A stretch of DNA of 64,000 nucleotides from Oscillospiraceae bacterium. GTDB lineage: Bacteria > Bacillota > Clostridia > Oscillospirales > Ruminococcaceae. The notes under the pieces are model-generated. The model was not told the origin of the DNA. It was given only the letters and a program-made list of their open reading frames with translations, and did no database searches. The stretch spans positions 62,001 through 126,000 of the forward strand of contig JAFYQD010000008.1 of NCBI GenBank assembly GCA_017547245.1, in the 5' to 3' direction. Numbering within the stretch: the stretch's first letter is position 1; each line of letters starts with the position of its first letter. The translations under genes were made by a program, and so were the position numbers. Below are positions 32,012 through 40,269 of this stretch, one piece after another.

Positions 32012-33523
32012 TCAGGGCAGCTGGTGCATCAGGTCCTTGTTGCGCTGGTACAGTTCCTTGAAAATGGGACGGTACTTGTCATAAACAGCGGCGGTGTCGG
32101 GGTTGGGTTCGGTAACATACTTGATTTTGATCATTTCCTTGATCTTTTTGGGAGATTCAATCAGACCAACCGCCAGACCTGCCATCAGGGCATCGCCGTA
32201 AGAGGCACCTACGGTCACTTCGGGCACCTGCTGGCGCACACCGGTGATGTCGCTGACCGTCTGAATCCACAAAGGAGTTTTGGTGCCGCCGCCCACGGCG
32301 GTGGCGGTGCCCATGTCGGCGCCATAGCTGCGCAGCATGGAAAGATTCTGGTCCAGACCAAAGCCCATGCCCTCAAAGGCGGCCTTTACCAGATGGCCGC
32401 GGGTGTGGGCAAGGTTAAGGCCAAAGTACATTCCCTTGGCGTTGGGGTCCTGGATGGGCATGCGTTCGCCCAGGAAGTAGGGCAGACAAATCAGACCATT
32501 GCTGCCTGCGGGGATATCCTTGGCTTCGGCAAACAGGGCGGCGTAGGCATTGTCTCCGCCGGCTTCCTGCTTGGCCAGCAGGTCGGCAGCGGTGTTGTCG
32601 CGCAGCCAACGGGTCAAACTGCCGGTGGTGGCCATGCCGCCTGCAAAGGCGTAGGCACCGTCGATAACATATTTGCCATAGGCGCCCTTGACCATATCTT
32701 TCAGCACATGGATAAAGAACATGGTGGAACCATACATCAGCATGGTGTCACCGGGTTCCACAACGCCAACGCTGACGGCTTCGGCACCGGCGTCGGTGGT
32801 GCCGCAGATGACGGGGGTGCCGGCGGCCAGACCGGTTTCAGCGGCAGCTTCGGCAGTAACTTCGCCAATGATGTCATAGGTCTTGCAGACCTTGGGCAGC
32901 ATTTCCTTGGGGCAGACATAGCTGCAGCGGTCGTCATCCCATGTGTCGGTGGTGATGTCATACATGGGCAGGGCCGAGGTGGCCGAGTAGATGTCAACGG
33001 CATTCACACCGGTCAGTTTGAGGTTGACAAAACCGGAGGCCATGGTGATCTGCTTGGTTTTTGCAAACACTTCGGGTTCGTTCTGCTTGATCCACAAAAT
33101 CTTGGGGCCAAAATGTTCGATGGTGAGGGTGGTGTCGAACCAGTCGAGCAGTTTTTCTTCGCCGATGGCCTCGTTCAGTTCCTTGGCCTGAGCCTGGCAG
33201 CGGGTATCGATGCCGTAAAGGATGGCGTTGCGCAGGGGGTTGCCCTTTTCATCCACGGGGGTGATGGCGGCCATGATGGCGCTTACACCAATGCCTGCAA
33301 TGTCCTTGGGGTCTACACCCGATTTCTGCAGCAGTTCGGCAGTGATCTTTTTAAAATCGTACCACCAGTCGCCGATGGGGTCGTGTTCGGCCCAGCCGGG
33401 GTGGGGTGTTTTAAGGTTGTGGGCAGAGGCAGCGGTGGCAATTACGTTGCCATCCTGGTCGCAGATGGTGCCCTTGGATTCGGAAGTGCCGATGTCAAAA
33501 CCGTAAAGGTATTTTTTTGCCAT
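32012..33523 (-). CDS. FGGY-family carbohydrate kinase (xylulokinase-like)
   Basis: This 503-residue sugar kinase shows the N-terminal phosphate loop 'GFDIGTSESKGTICD', a substrate-binding 'HPGWAEHDPIGDWW', 'CGTTDAGAEAVSVG', and the C-terminal adenosine motif 'AVGGGTKTPLWIQ'. The sugar is not clear; xylulose, ribulose or another polyol-derived ketose are candidates. No isomerase, transporter or regulator of sugar metabolism is adjacent. AGGAGG precedes ATG 33523. It is a single-gene unit. Confidence 0.88.
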   Translation of the reverse strand: MAKKYLYGFDIGTSESKGTICDQDGNVIATAASAHNLKTPHPGWAEHDPIGDWWYDFKKITAELLQKSGVDPKDIAGIGVSAIMAAITPVDEKGNPLRNAILYGIDTRCQAQAKELNEAIGEEKLLDWFDTTLTIEHFGPKILWIKQNEPEVFAKTKQITMASGFVNLKLTGVNAVDIYSATSALPMYDITTDTWDDDRCSYVCPKEMLPKVCKTYDIIGEVTAEAAAETGLAAGTPVICGTTDAGAEAVSVGVVEPGDTMLMYGSTMFFIHVLKDMVKGAYGKYVIDGAYAFAGGMATTGSLTRWLRDNTAADLLAKQEAGGDNAYAALFAEAKDIPAGSNGLICLPYFLGERMPIQDPNAKGMYFGLNLAHTRGHLVKAAFEGMGFGLDQNLSMLRSYGADMGTATAVGGGTKTPLWIQTVSDITGVRQQVPEVTVGASYGDALMAGLAVGLIESPKKIKEMIKIKYVTEPNPDTAAVYDKYRPIFKELYQRNKDLMHQLP

Positions 33524-33550
33524 GATTGTTCCTCCTGTTGTTCAGGTTAG

Positions 33551-33591
33551 AAAAAAGCCCTCCGTTTGGAGCTGCCATTGCGGAGGGCTTT
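33551..33591 (-). terminator. Intrinsic terminator of M29 aminopeptidase gene
   Basis: AAAGCCCTCCG pairs with CGGAGGGCTTT over a 16-base loop, followed on the minus strand by TTTTTT. It separates the aminopeptidase gene from the kinase gene. Confidence 0.85.
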
Positions 33592-33606
33592 GATGTTGCG
33601 GATGAG

Positions 33607-34674
33607 TTAGATGAGGAATTCGCCGTTTTCGAAAATCAGCTTGCCGTCAACATAGACCTTGCCGTTCTTGCGGGTATCCTTAACGATATCCCAATGGATG
33701 GGGCAGTCGTAGTTGCCGTCATAGGGGCGGCCCAGAGCCATGTGGACGCTGCCCTTGATCTTTTCGTCAATGAGGATGTCGGTGGTGCAGATGTCAATGG
33801 CAGGGTTGGTGCCAAAGGCAAATTCGCCGATGCGGCGTACGTTGGGGGTAACATCCAGAATCATGTTGACATAATCGAGGTTGGTGCTGGCCTCGGCCTT
33901 GCAGACTTCGCCATCCTTGAATTCCAGATACAGGTCGTTGATGACACGGCCGCCCAGGGTGGCGGGGAATTCAAAGTAGATGTGGCCCTTTACGGTGTTC
34001 CACTTGGGGGTAACATAGAATTCGCCGTCGGGGATGTTGGTGGTGTTGTCCATAACAACCCACTTGTTGCCGCCGTATTCAAATTCCAGTTCGGTCTTTT
34101 CGCCAACCAGACGCAGGTGGTTGCCCTTGTCCAGAATGTCGGCAATGCGCTGATAATAGGCTACATGTTCTTCCCAATCCAGAGTGCAGGAGTCGAAGAA
34201 CATATCCATGATTTTTTCATAGCTGACATGAGCCTGCTGGGCAAAATGTTCGTTGGGAACACGAACCAGAGCCCACTTGGTGTTCTTCCAGCGGGCGGTG
34301 GAAACAACGCCCATGGCCTTCTGATAAAGGGCTACCTTTTCGGCAGGAATGTCATAGCATTCATCCAGGTTGAAGGCGCCGCGCAGGCCCAGGTAATAGT
34401 CGGCCCATTCCATACCGGCAAGTTCGATTTCGGGAACCCAGCCGATCTGTTCGTCGGTGCCGTACTTCAGTACCTTGTGCTTCAAAGCTTCGCTGAGGAA
34501 CTGAATCTGAGCATAGCCGCCGGCCTTTACAACCTCGCCGTAAACGGCCAGAGCCAGAGGATAGGTTTCAATTTCGTGCATGGCGATCATCATCTTTTCG
34601 CCGGGCTTCATCTTAAAGGAATAGTTGACCAGAGAGGAGGCCAGCTGTTCCCAACGCTTGTCGGTAGAATTCAT
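33607..34674 (-). CDS. M29 family (AmpS/PepS) aminopeptidase
   Basis: This 355-residue cytosolic metallo-aminopeptidase removes N-terminal residues from peptides. The M29 layout is present: N-terminal 'LVNYSFKMKPGEKMMI' and metal-ligand region with 'EFPATLGGRVINDLYLEF', 'GEFAFGTNPAID' and the C-terminal 'HMALGRPYDGNYDCPIHWDIV' region (positions 315-335). The family uses Glu and His ligands of a dimetal site; 'HMALG' and 'HWDI' supply His. The chosen ATG at 34674 has AAAGGA about eleven bases before it; an ATG four codons earlier is too close to it. It has its own promoter and terminator. Confidence 0.88.
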   Translation of the reverse strand: MNSTDKRWEQLASSLVNYSFKMKPGEKMMIAMHEIETYPLALAVYGEVVKAGGYAQIQFLSEALKHKVLKYGTDEQIGWVPEIELAGMEWADYYLGLRGAFNLDECYDIPAEKVALYQKAMGVVSTARWKNTKWALVRVPNEHFAQQAHVSYEKIMDMFFDSCTLDWEEHVAYYQRIADILDKGNHLRLVGEKTELEFEYGGNKWVVMDNTTNIPDGEFYVTPKWNTVKGHIYFEFPATLGGRVINDLYLEFKDGEVCKAEASTNLDYVNMILDVTPNVRRIGEFAFGTNPAIDICTTDILIDEKIKGSVHMALGRPYDGNYDCPIHWDIVKDTRKNGKVYVDGKLIFENGEFLI

Positions 34675-34713
34675 GTGTATACGCATCCTTTCGCAGATAA
34701 TTCGAACGTTTAA

Positions 34714-34742
34714 ATTATAGGGCAGAAACCGGGTAAAGTCAA
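34714..34742 (-). promoter_or_regulatory. Promoter of M29 aminopeptidase gene
   Basis: On the minus strand -35 TTGACT (34742-34737) and -10 TATAAT (34719-34714) are exactly 17 bases apart. Confidence 0.85.
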
Positions 34743-34808
34743 TTGTATTCGGCAGGGGCAGTACCCAAGATATAGGACCGATGGAAATTTTTTTGCAACC
34801 GATGGGGG

Positions 34809-34855
34809 ATGACTTTCGAAAAGATTTGTGGTATCATAAATAGGAACAAATGTTC
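34809..34855 (+). promoter_or_regulatory. SOS promoter: LexA box over the start site
   Basis: -35 ATGACT (34809-34814) and -10 TATCAT (34832-34837) are 17 bases apart. The sequence GAAC-AAAT-GTTC (34844-34855) matches the Gram-positive LexA (Cheo) box and covers the expected start of transcription, so LexA would block this promoter directly. Confidence 0.85.
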
Positions 34856-34885
34856 TTAAAACGAGGCGGAAGGAGAGAAAAACAG

Positions 34886-36148
34886 ATGGACCGAAAATAT
34901 TTGTGCATCGATCTGAAGTCTTTTTTTGCCTCGGTGGAGTGTGTGGAACGGGGGCTTGACCCCATGACCACCAATTTGGTGGTGGCAGACCCCGAACGTT
35001 CGGACAAAACCATCTGTCTGGCAATAACACCTGCCATGAAGGCTTTGGGCATCCGCAACCGCTGCCGCATTTTTGAAATACCGCCCGGGGTGGACTATAT
35101 TGTGGCACCCCCACGGATGAAAAAATATATGGAATATTCGGCCGCCATTTATGCCGTCTATCTCCGTTATGTTTCGGGCGAGGATATTCATGTTTATTCC
35201 ATCGACGAGGTGTTTATCGATGTGACCAACTACCTGACCCTTTATCGGATGACGGCCCGTCAGCTGGCGGTGCGGATGATGGAGGATGTGTATCGGGAAA
35301 TAGGGGTAAGGGCGGCCTGCGGAATCGGCAGCAATCTTTATCTGACCAAGATTGCGCTGGACATCACCGCAAAACATGCCGCCGATTTTATTGGGGAACT
35401 GAATGAAGAAAGCTATCGCCAAGGTTTGTGGGATCACAAACCCATCACCGATTTTTGGCGGATAGGCCCCGGAACGGCCCGACGGCTGCACAACTTTGGC
35501 ATAGATACCATGCGTGATGTAGCCAATGCCCCCGAAGATTTGCTCTATCGTTTGTTCGGCATCGATGCCGAACTGCTGATTGACCATGCGTGGGGAAGAG
35601 AACCCACCACCATTGCCGACATCAAAAATTATCATGCAAAAACCAACTGCCTGACCAGCGGACAGGTGCTGATGAGGGACTATGGCTATGACGAAGCACG
35701 GCTGGTGCTGAAAGAGATGGTGGATGCCCTGTGTTTGGAGATGGTGGACAAAGGGGTGGTTACCCGTTCGCTGGGGCTGATGGTGGGCTATTCCAACGCA
35801 CTGCATATGGAACCTGTTCACGGAAGCATCTCGCTGGAGCTGCCGGTCAATTCCGACCGGATATTGATTGAAGCGGCAGAAAGACTGTTTGAACGCATTG
35901 TTGATCCGCAATATCCCATACGCCGGCTGAATATTACCTGTAACCATGTGGTGGAAGAAAGCTGTGAACAATGCAGCCTGTTTGTGGACCAGCAGGAAAG
36001 CCGACGTACCAGACAGCTGCAGACGGCGGTGTTGGACATCAAGAAAAAGTATGGAAAGAACGCCATCCTGAAAGGGATGAGTCTGGAAGAGGCTGCCACC
36101 GCACGGGAACGCAACCGTCAGATAGGAGGGCACAAAAGTGGGGAATAA
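34886..36148 (+). CDS. Y-family DNA polymerase (UvrX/UmuC-like)
   Basis: This 420-residue error-prone polymerase copies damaged DNA. Catalytic acidic residues are in 'CIDLKSFFASVEC' (residues 6-18) and 'YSIDEVFIDVTNY' (near 107); the helix-hairpin-helix region with 'WRIGPGTARRLHNFGIDT' and a little-finger domain follow. The ATG at 34886 has AAGGAGAG; an ATG at 34850 overlaps the LexA box and has no ribosome site. It is followed by a YolD-like gene overlapping its end, as in Bacillus uvrX-yolD. SOS control by LexA is directly supported. Confidence 0.93.
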   Translation: MDRKYLCIDLKSFFASVECVERGLDPMTTNLVVADPERSDKTICLAITPAMKALGIRNRCRIFEIPPGVDYIVAPPRMKKYMEYSAAIYAVYLRYVSGEDIHVYSIDEVFIDVTNYLTLYRMTARQLAVRMMEDVYREIGVRAACGIGSNLYLTKIALDITAKHAADFIGELNEESYRQGLWDHKPITDFWRIGPGTARRLHNFGIDTMRDVANAPEDLLYRLFGIDAELLIDHAWGREPTTIADIKNYHAKTNCLTSGQVLMRDYGYDEARLVLKEMVDALCLEMVDKGVVTRSLGLMVGYSNALHMEPVHGSISLELPVNSDRILIEAAERLFERIVDPQYPIRRLNITCNHVVEESCEQCSLFVDQQESRRTRQLQTAVLDIKKKYGKNAILKGMSLEEAATARERNRQIGGHKSGE

Positions 36149-36470
36149 GATAAGAGGCAAAATGCCGGTGAGCGAACGGGCCAAACAGTTTGCTCCTTTT
36201 TCGGCACTGCGTGGGCTGCCCGAAGAACTGGCCGAAAAGGAAAGGATCATTCAGCCCCGAAAAATACTTTCTTCCGACATGGCCGAACAGCTGGACCGCA
36301 TGCTGCAGACCCTGCGGCCGGGACATATGATAACGGCGGTGTATTACAGCGGCGGAGGATATCGGAAAAAGATGGGCATGGTGGCTGCTGTGGACTGCCG
36401 CCTGCGTGTTTTGCAGGTGGTGGAAGAAAGAATCGATTTTGACGACCTGTTTGAAATAAGACTGAGCTGA
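36138..36470 (+). CDS. YolD-like protein
   Basis: This 110-residue protein resembles YolD-like proteins that accompany Y-family polymerases in Firmicutes and phages. The family opening 'ERAKQFAPFSALRGLPEEL' and 'AVYYSGGGYRKKMGMVAAVD' are visible. Translation begins at GTG 36138, with AGGAGG eight bases upstream and an 11-base overlap with the polymerase gene. It is probably an accessory or regulator of the polymerase, but its biochemical role is unknown. Confidence 0.85.
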   Translation: MGNKIRGKMPVSERAKQFAPFSALRGLPEELAEKERIIQPRKILSSDMAEQLDRMLQTLRPGHMITAVYYSGGGYRKKMGMVAAVDCRLRVLQVVEERIDFDDLFEIRLS

Positions 36471-36518
36471 AAAAGGTTGACGCAGACCTTGTGGGAGGGG
36501 GCGGTCTTTGCTGTGTTG

Positions 36519-36580
36519 TTGACAATCCCGGCTGTTTGGTATATAGTAGAGATGGAAACTTGACTGACGGAATCAAGTTT
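36519..36580 (+). promoter_or_regulatory. ZIP transporter promoter with downstream inverted repeat
   Basis: -35 TTGACA (36519-36524) and -10 TATAGT (36542-36547) are 17 bases apart. A perfect inverted repeat AAACTTGA-N9-TCAAGTTT (36556-36580) begins at about the first transcribed base, where a repressor would act. It does not match Fur, MntR or AdcR consensus sites that I know. Confidence 0.65.
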
Positions 36581-36594
36581 AAGGAGAGTGTAAA

Positions 36595-37377
36595 ATGACC
36601 TCTACTGTATTACAGGAAATATTTCTGCCTTTTTTGGGTACGGCGCTGGGTTCGGCCTGTGTGCTGTTTGTTAAAGATAAACTGAACCGCAAGGTGGAAC
36701 GTGCCTTTACCGGATTTGCCGCCGGTGTTATGGTGGCGGCCTCGGTTTGGAGTTTGCTGATACCCTCTATGGACCAGTCGTCCCATATGGGGTCGCTGGC
36801 CTTTGTGCCGGCGGTGGTGGGGCTGTTTATCGGCTTTTTGTTTTTGCAGCTGCTGGATCGGGTCATTCCTCATTTGCATCTGCACAGCGAAACGGCCGAA
36901 GGCCCAAAAAGCAATTTGAAAAAATCTTCGATGATGGTGTTGGCAGTGGCGCTGCACAACCTGCCGGAAGGCATGGCGGTGGGCGTGGTGCTGGCCGGGC
37001 TGTTGTCGGGCGAAACAGGAATTTCGGCGGCTTCGGCCACAATTCTTTCGCTGGGCATTGCCATTCAGAACTTCCCCGAAGGAGCCATTATTTCGATGCC
37101 GCTGCACAACGAAGGGGTAAGCAAGGGCAAAGCCTTTTTGTACGGCGTGCTTTCGGGCGCGGTGGAACCCATCGGAGCGGCGCTGACCATTCTGGCGGCA
37201 GGGCTTATTCTGCCGGCGCTGCCCTATCTGCTCAGCTTTGCGGCCGGTGCCATGCTGTATGTGGTGGTGGAAGAACTGATCCCCGAAATGTCGGAAGGCG
37301 AACATTCTCATATCGGTACCCTTTGTTTTGCGGTTGGTTTTGCGGCCATGATGGTACTTGATGTGGTTTTGGGGTAA
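36595..37377 (+). CDS. ZIP family metal transporter
   Basis: This 260-residue importer of divalent metals (zinc, iron or manganese) has eight hydrophobic segments. The metal path is marked by 'LHNLPEGMAVGVVLAG' in helix 4 and 'IQNFPEGAIISMPLHNEG' in helix 5, each with the H/N-x3-E motif. A His-rich loop 'HLHLHSE' lies between helices 3 and 4. The promoter carries a candidate metal-regulator site. AAGGAGAG precedes ATG 36595. Metal identity is not decided by sequence. Confidence 0.9.
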   Translation: MTSTVLQEIFLPFLGTALGSACVLFVKDKLNRKVERAFTGFAAGVMVAASVWSLLIPSMDQSSHMGSLAFVPAVVGLFIGFLFLQLLDRVIPHLHLHSETAEGPKSNLKKSSMMVLAVALHNLPEGMAVGVVLAGLLSGETGISAASATILSLGIAIQNFPEGAIISMPLHNEGVSKGKAFLYGVLSGAVEPIGAALTILAAGLILPALPYLLSFAAGAMLYVVVEELIPEMSEGEHSHIGTLCFAVGFAAMMVLDVVLG

Positions 37378-37403
37378 ACTAACCCACAGAAGGAGAGATA
37401 GGA

Positions 37404-38432
37404 ATGAAAATAGCTTTTTTTGATACCAAACCTTATGACAAAGAGTCTTTTGAAAAATATGAAGGAGAGGGGCTGCGTTTCCGCTTTTTCGAAACACGCC
37501 TGACCCCCGATACCGTTGATCTGGCTGCCGGCTGTGATGTGGTATGCGTTTTTGTAAACGACGTGGTAAACGCAGAGGTCATCGACCGTTTGTGTCAGGG
37601 CGGCACCAAACTTTTGGCTTTGCGCTGTGCAGGCTATAACAATGTAGACCTGACCCATGCCTTTGGCCGTCTGCATGTGGTGCATGTTCCTGCCTATTCG
37701 CCCTATGCTGTGGCCGAACACACCATGGCCTTGCTGCTTACCTCAATCCGACGCATCCACAAGGCCTATAACCGTACCCGTGACTTTAACTTCAGCCTGA
37801 GCGGACTGACCGGTTTTGACCTGCACGGCAAAACGGTGGGCGTTGTGGGTACCGGCAAAATCGGCCGTATCTTCATTGACATTTGCTGCGGCTTTGGCAT
37901 GAAGGTCATTGCCTACGACCGTTTTCCCATTGCCGACAGCGGCATCGACTATGTTTCGCTGGAAGAGCTGTTTGCCCAAAGCGATATCATCTCTTTCCAT
38001 TGCCCCCTTACCGAAGAAACCCACCACATGGTGAATGCCGAAAGCATCAAGGCCATGAAAAAGGGTGTGGTGCTGGTCAACACCAGCCGCGGCGCCCTCA
38101 TTGATGCCGAAGCGCTGCTGGAGGGCATCAAGGAGCGAAAGGTGGGGGCAGCCTGCCTGGATGTATACGAGGAAGAATCGGACATCTTTTTCCAGGACTT
38201 TTCGGGACATATTGTTTCGGACGATATCCTGGCCCGACTGATCACCATGCCCAATGTTATCGTTACCTCCCATCAGGCCTTTTTGACCAACGAAGCTTTG
38301 AGCAACATTGCCGAAACCACCCTGTCCAATATAGATACCTTTTTCAAAACAGGCAGCTGTGACAATGAACTTTGCTATCATTGCGGAGAGGTGGCAAACT
38401 GCCGCAAACAGCGCCGTAAAAAATGTTTCTGA
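37404..38432 (+). CDS. D-lactate dehydrogenase-like 2-hydroxyacid dehydrogenase
   Basis: This 342-residue NAD-dependent enzyme reduces pyruvate to D-lactate in fermentation. The nucleotide motif 'GVVGTGKIGRIFIDI' is near residue 147, catalytic Arg in 'LVNTSRGALID' (near 232), Glu in 'LDVYEEESDIF' and His in 'VTSHQAFLTNEA' (near 293). These match the LdhA-type fermentative branch. The C-terminus carries an unusual Cys-rich basic tail ('CDNELCYHCGE', 'CRKQRRKKCF') with five Cys in 24 residues. It is 27 bases behind the ZIP gene and may be co-transcribed. Confidence 0.9.
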   Translation: MKIAFFDTKPYDKESFEKYEGEGLRFRFFETRLTPDTVDLAAGCDVVCVFVNDVVNAEVIDRLCQGGTKLLALRCAGYNNVDLTHAFGRLHVVHVPAYSPYAVAEHTMALLLTSIRRIHKAYNRTRDFNFSLSGLTGFDLHGKTVGVVGTGKIGRIFIDICCGFGMKVIAYDRFPIADSGIDYVSLEELFAQSDIISFHCPLTEETHHMVNAESIKAMKKGVVLVNTSRGALIDAEALLEGIKERKVGAACLDVYEEESDIFFQDFSGHIVSDDILARLITMPNVIVTSHQAFLTNEALSNIAETTLSNIDTFFKTGSCDNELCYHCGEVANCRKQRRKKCF

Positions 38433-38440
38433 GATAAAAC

Positions 38441-38478
38441 AAAAAATCCCCCGGCCAAATGGTCGGGGGACTGCTTAT
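38441..38478. terminator. Bidirectional terminator between D-LDH and LysR genes
   Basis: A 12-bp stem with wobble pairs (ATCCCCCGGCC region with GGTCGGGGGACT) has six T on the minus strand and a weaker T-rich tail on the plus strand. Confidence 0.75.
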
Positions 38479-38508
38479 TTTAAATAAGGAATAGAACAGA
38501 ACGGACAA

Positions 38509-39423
38509 TCATACCATAGACTGACGCTGCAGAAGTTCGATAAGAACCTGAGCATCACGGGAGAGATAGTGGTCGCTGCGGTGCACGGCCGCAATGTGAC
38601 GGGTGGCCTGCATTCCACGCAGGGAATAGTAGCGTACGCGGCTGTCGTCGTTGCGCAGATAGCGGACAAAGGGTTCCCCTACCAGACCAACGCCGATGCC
38701 GTCGGCAATCATGGTGTGCAGGTTGCTCAGCAGCCGGCATTCCAGACGGATGTTGGGGATAAAGCCGCTGGCCGAACAGTATTGACGCAGGGTGGTGCCC
38801 AGAGTTTGTTCGGCGGGAAGGGAGACAAAGGGAAAATCTTTGAACTGTGCCAGATCCACTTCGGGATAGCGGTCGTTGGCGGAGGGGGAAGGGAGGTTGG
38901 CAGCAAAACTGGAAGGAACGGCCAGAAGAATTTGTTCTTCACAGATGGGAATGCTGGAGTAACGCACGGGGTCAATGTCGGGGTTGCCAATCAGGAGATC
39001 GATTTTTTCTTCCTCCAGCAAACGGGTCAGCTGAGAGGCGGTAACGTCGTGAATGCGCACGATGCAGCGGGGACGCAGCTCAAAGAACCGCTTCATGACC
39101 GGAGAGAGCAGAAAGCGGGTACGTTCGGCCGAGGCGCCCACTCTAAGAATGGTGTCGGTTCCTTCCACAACGTCAACAATCTGGCGCTCAATCTGCCGTT
39201 GGGTGCTCAGCACCTGTTCGGCCCAAAGTACATAAATTTCGCCTGCAGGGGTAAGGGTGAGGGGGTTGGTGCTGCGGTCGAACAACTCGGCACCCAGTTG
39301 TTTTTCCAAAGTGCGAATACTTTGGCTTAAAGATGGCTGTGCAATGTATAATTTTTTTGCCGCAGCCGTAAAACTTTTTTCCTCAGAAACGGCAATTATA
39401 TACCTTAAAATGTTCGTATTCAC
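38509..39423 (-). CDS. LysR-family transcription regulator
   Basis: This 304-residue regulator has an N-terminal winged helix ('SFTAAAKKLYIAQPSLSQSI', residues 16-35) and a periplasmic-binding-like effector domain. It starts at GTG 39423 with GGGAG upstream; the longer frame to 39459 would overlap its own promoter. It is divergent from the leader and broken transporter gene at 39533-40157, with a T-N11-A site between, so it probably controlled that gene. The effector is unknown. Confidence 0.88.
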   Translation of the reverse strand: MNTNILRYIIAVSEEKSFTAAAKKLYIAQPSLSQSIRTLEKQLGAELFDRSTNPLTLTPAGEIYVLWAEQVLSTQRQIERQIVDVVEGTDTILRVGASAERTRFLLSPVMKRFFELRPRCIVRIHDVTASQLTRLLEEEKIDLLIGNPDIDPVRYSSIPICEEQILLAVPSSFAANLPSPSANDRYPEVDLAQFKDFPFVSLPAEQTLGTTLRQYCSASGFIPNIRLECRLLSNLHTMIADGIGVGLVGEPFVRYLRNDDSRVRYYSLRGMQATRHIAAVHRSDHYLSRDAQVLIELLQRQSMV

Positions 39424-39493
39424 TCCGATTTTCTCCCTTTTATCAAAGAATAGCCCCATTATATCATTATTTTGACCAAAAACAAACTTTTCG

Positions 39494-39508
39494 ATAGGAA
39501 AAACCTAT
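39494..39508. promoter_or_regulatory. LysR-type operator (T-N11-A)
   Basis: The palindrome ATAGG-AAAAA-CCTAT contains a T-N11-A core and lies between the divergent promoters, 25 bases from the plus-strand -35 and 31 bases from the lysR -10 (minus-strand TATAAT, 39463-39458). Confidence 0.65.
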
Positions 39509-39532
39509 GATTTTGGCAAAAATAAATATATT

Positions 39533-39561
39533 TTACAAACATTTGGCACCTTAGTTATAAT
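39533..39561 (+). promoter_or_regulatory. Promoter of the broken transporter transcript
   Basis: -35 TTACAA (39533-39538) and -10 TATAAT (39556-39561) are 17 bases apart, next to the LysR-type operator. Confidence 0.65.
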
Positions 39562-39567
39562 AAAATT

Positions 39568-39711
39568 GCAATGTTAGCTTTGCGCAAAGCTTAATACCCC
39601 TGCGCGGAAACCGGCATCGCAACCTGATGCCGCTTCTTAAAAGGTTAACGAGGAGGAGAGCGTTACTTTTTAAGTTGGGGGAAAAGCAACTATTTTGAAA
39701 GGAGTTTCGTT
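39568..39711 (+). promoter_or_regulatory. Structured 5' leader, class unknown
   Basis: The 144-base leader is strongly folded. It contains the palindrome AGCTTTGC-GCAAAGCT, a hairpin CGGCATC-GCAACCT-GATGCCG, and a hairpin with arms CTTAAAAG..TAACG and CGTTA..TTTTTAAG that displays the loop AGGAGGAGAG. ACCCC (near 39596) can pair with GGGGG (near 39678) to close a junction around both hairpins. The CCT of the first loop can pair with AGG of the second. No terminator follows. No riboswitch class was recognised. Confidence 0.5.
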
Positions 39712-40157
39712 ATGTCTACTCTCGCAACTTCTTCTGCAACCAAGAAGAAACTTACCCACATCCTGATTGCAGCAATCATCTTTGCTGTAATCGCCATCCT
39801 GCTGCCTGCTGCAAACCCCTTGGCATGATGCTGGTGGGCATGATTGTTGGCGGTTACAAGGTAAAAAAGGTTGTTACCAAGCCCATTTTGCTGATGACTG
39901 CCTACAAGCTTCTGCTGATACCGGCCATTGCTTTGCTGGTGATGTGGATTGCCGGCGCAGGAAGTATGCTGGCCAAAATGATTGTACTGTACACCGCACT
40001 GCCCAGTGGTCCTTTGCTGACCACGTTCTGCCTCAGATATGATACCGACGAAAAGGTTCATTTGAACAGTGCAGGGTTGGTTATGTTTTCTACCCTGGGG
40101 GCGGTGCTTACGGTGCCTATGTGGCTTGCTATAATGGATAAGATACTCCCTTTATAA
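39712..40157 (+). pseudogene. Broken transporter gene: short leader peptide frame joined to AEC-type C-terminus
   Basis: ATG 39712, with AAAGGAG, opens a 38-residue frame (basic start, then one hydrophobic helix 'HILIAAIIFAVIAILLPAAN') that stops at 39828. A second frame begins at 39825 in an ATGA overlap and codes 110 residues like the C-terminal half of AEC (auxin-efflux-carrier) transporters: 'MIVGGYKVKKVVTKP', 'LLLIPAIALLVMW', 'YTALPSGPLLTTFCLRY', 'FSTLGAVLTVPMWLAIM'. Full AEC proteins have about 300 residues. The most likely event is an internal deletion with frameshift. A coding pair is possible but less likely. Confidence 0.7.
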
Positions 40158-40173
40158 TAAAATCCCTCTAGAC

Positions 40174-40206
40174 AAAACAGCCTGTCGTTTTTGACAGGCT
40201 GTTTTG
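40174..40206. terminator. Terminator of the broken transporter gene
   Basis: AAAACAGCCTGTC pairs with GACAGGCTGTTTT around GTTTTT, T-flanked on both strands. Confidence 0.85.
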
Positions 40207-40212
40207 TTGTAT

Positions 40213-40248
40213 AAAAAAACTCCCTTTCCGTCGGAAAGGGAGTTTTTT
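40213..40248. terminator. Terminator of nhaC-like gene
   Basis: AAAAAACTCCCTTTCCG pairs with CGGAAAGGGAGTTTTTT around T, perfect and T-flanked on both strands; it serves the minus-strand antiporter gene. Confidence 0.9.
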
Positions 40249-40269
40249 AATTGATCGCAGAATAAGATA

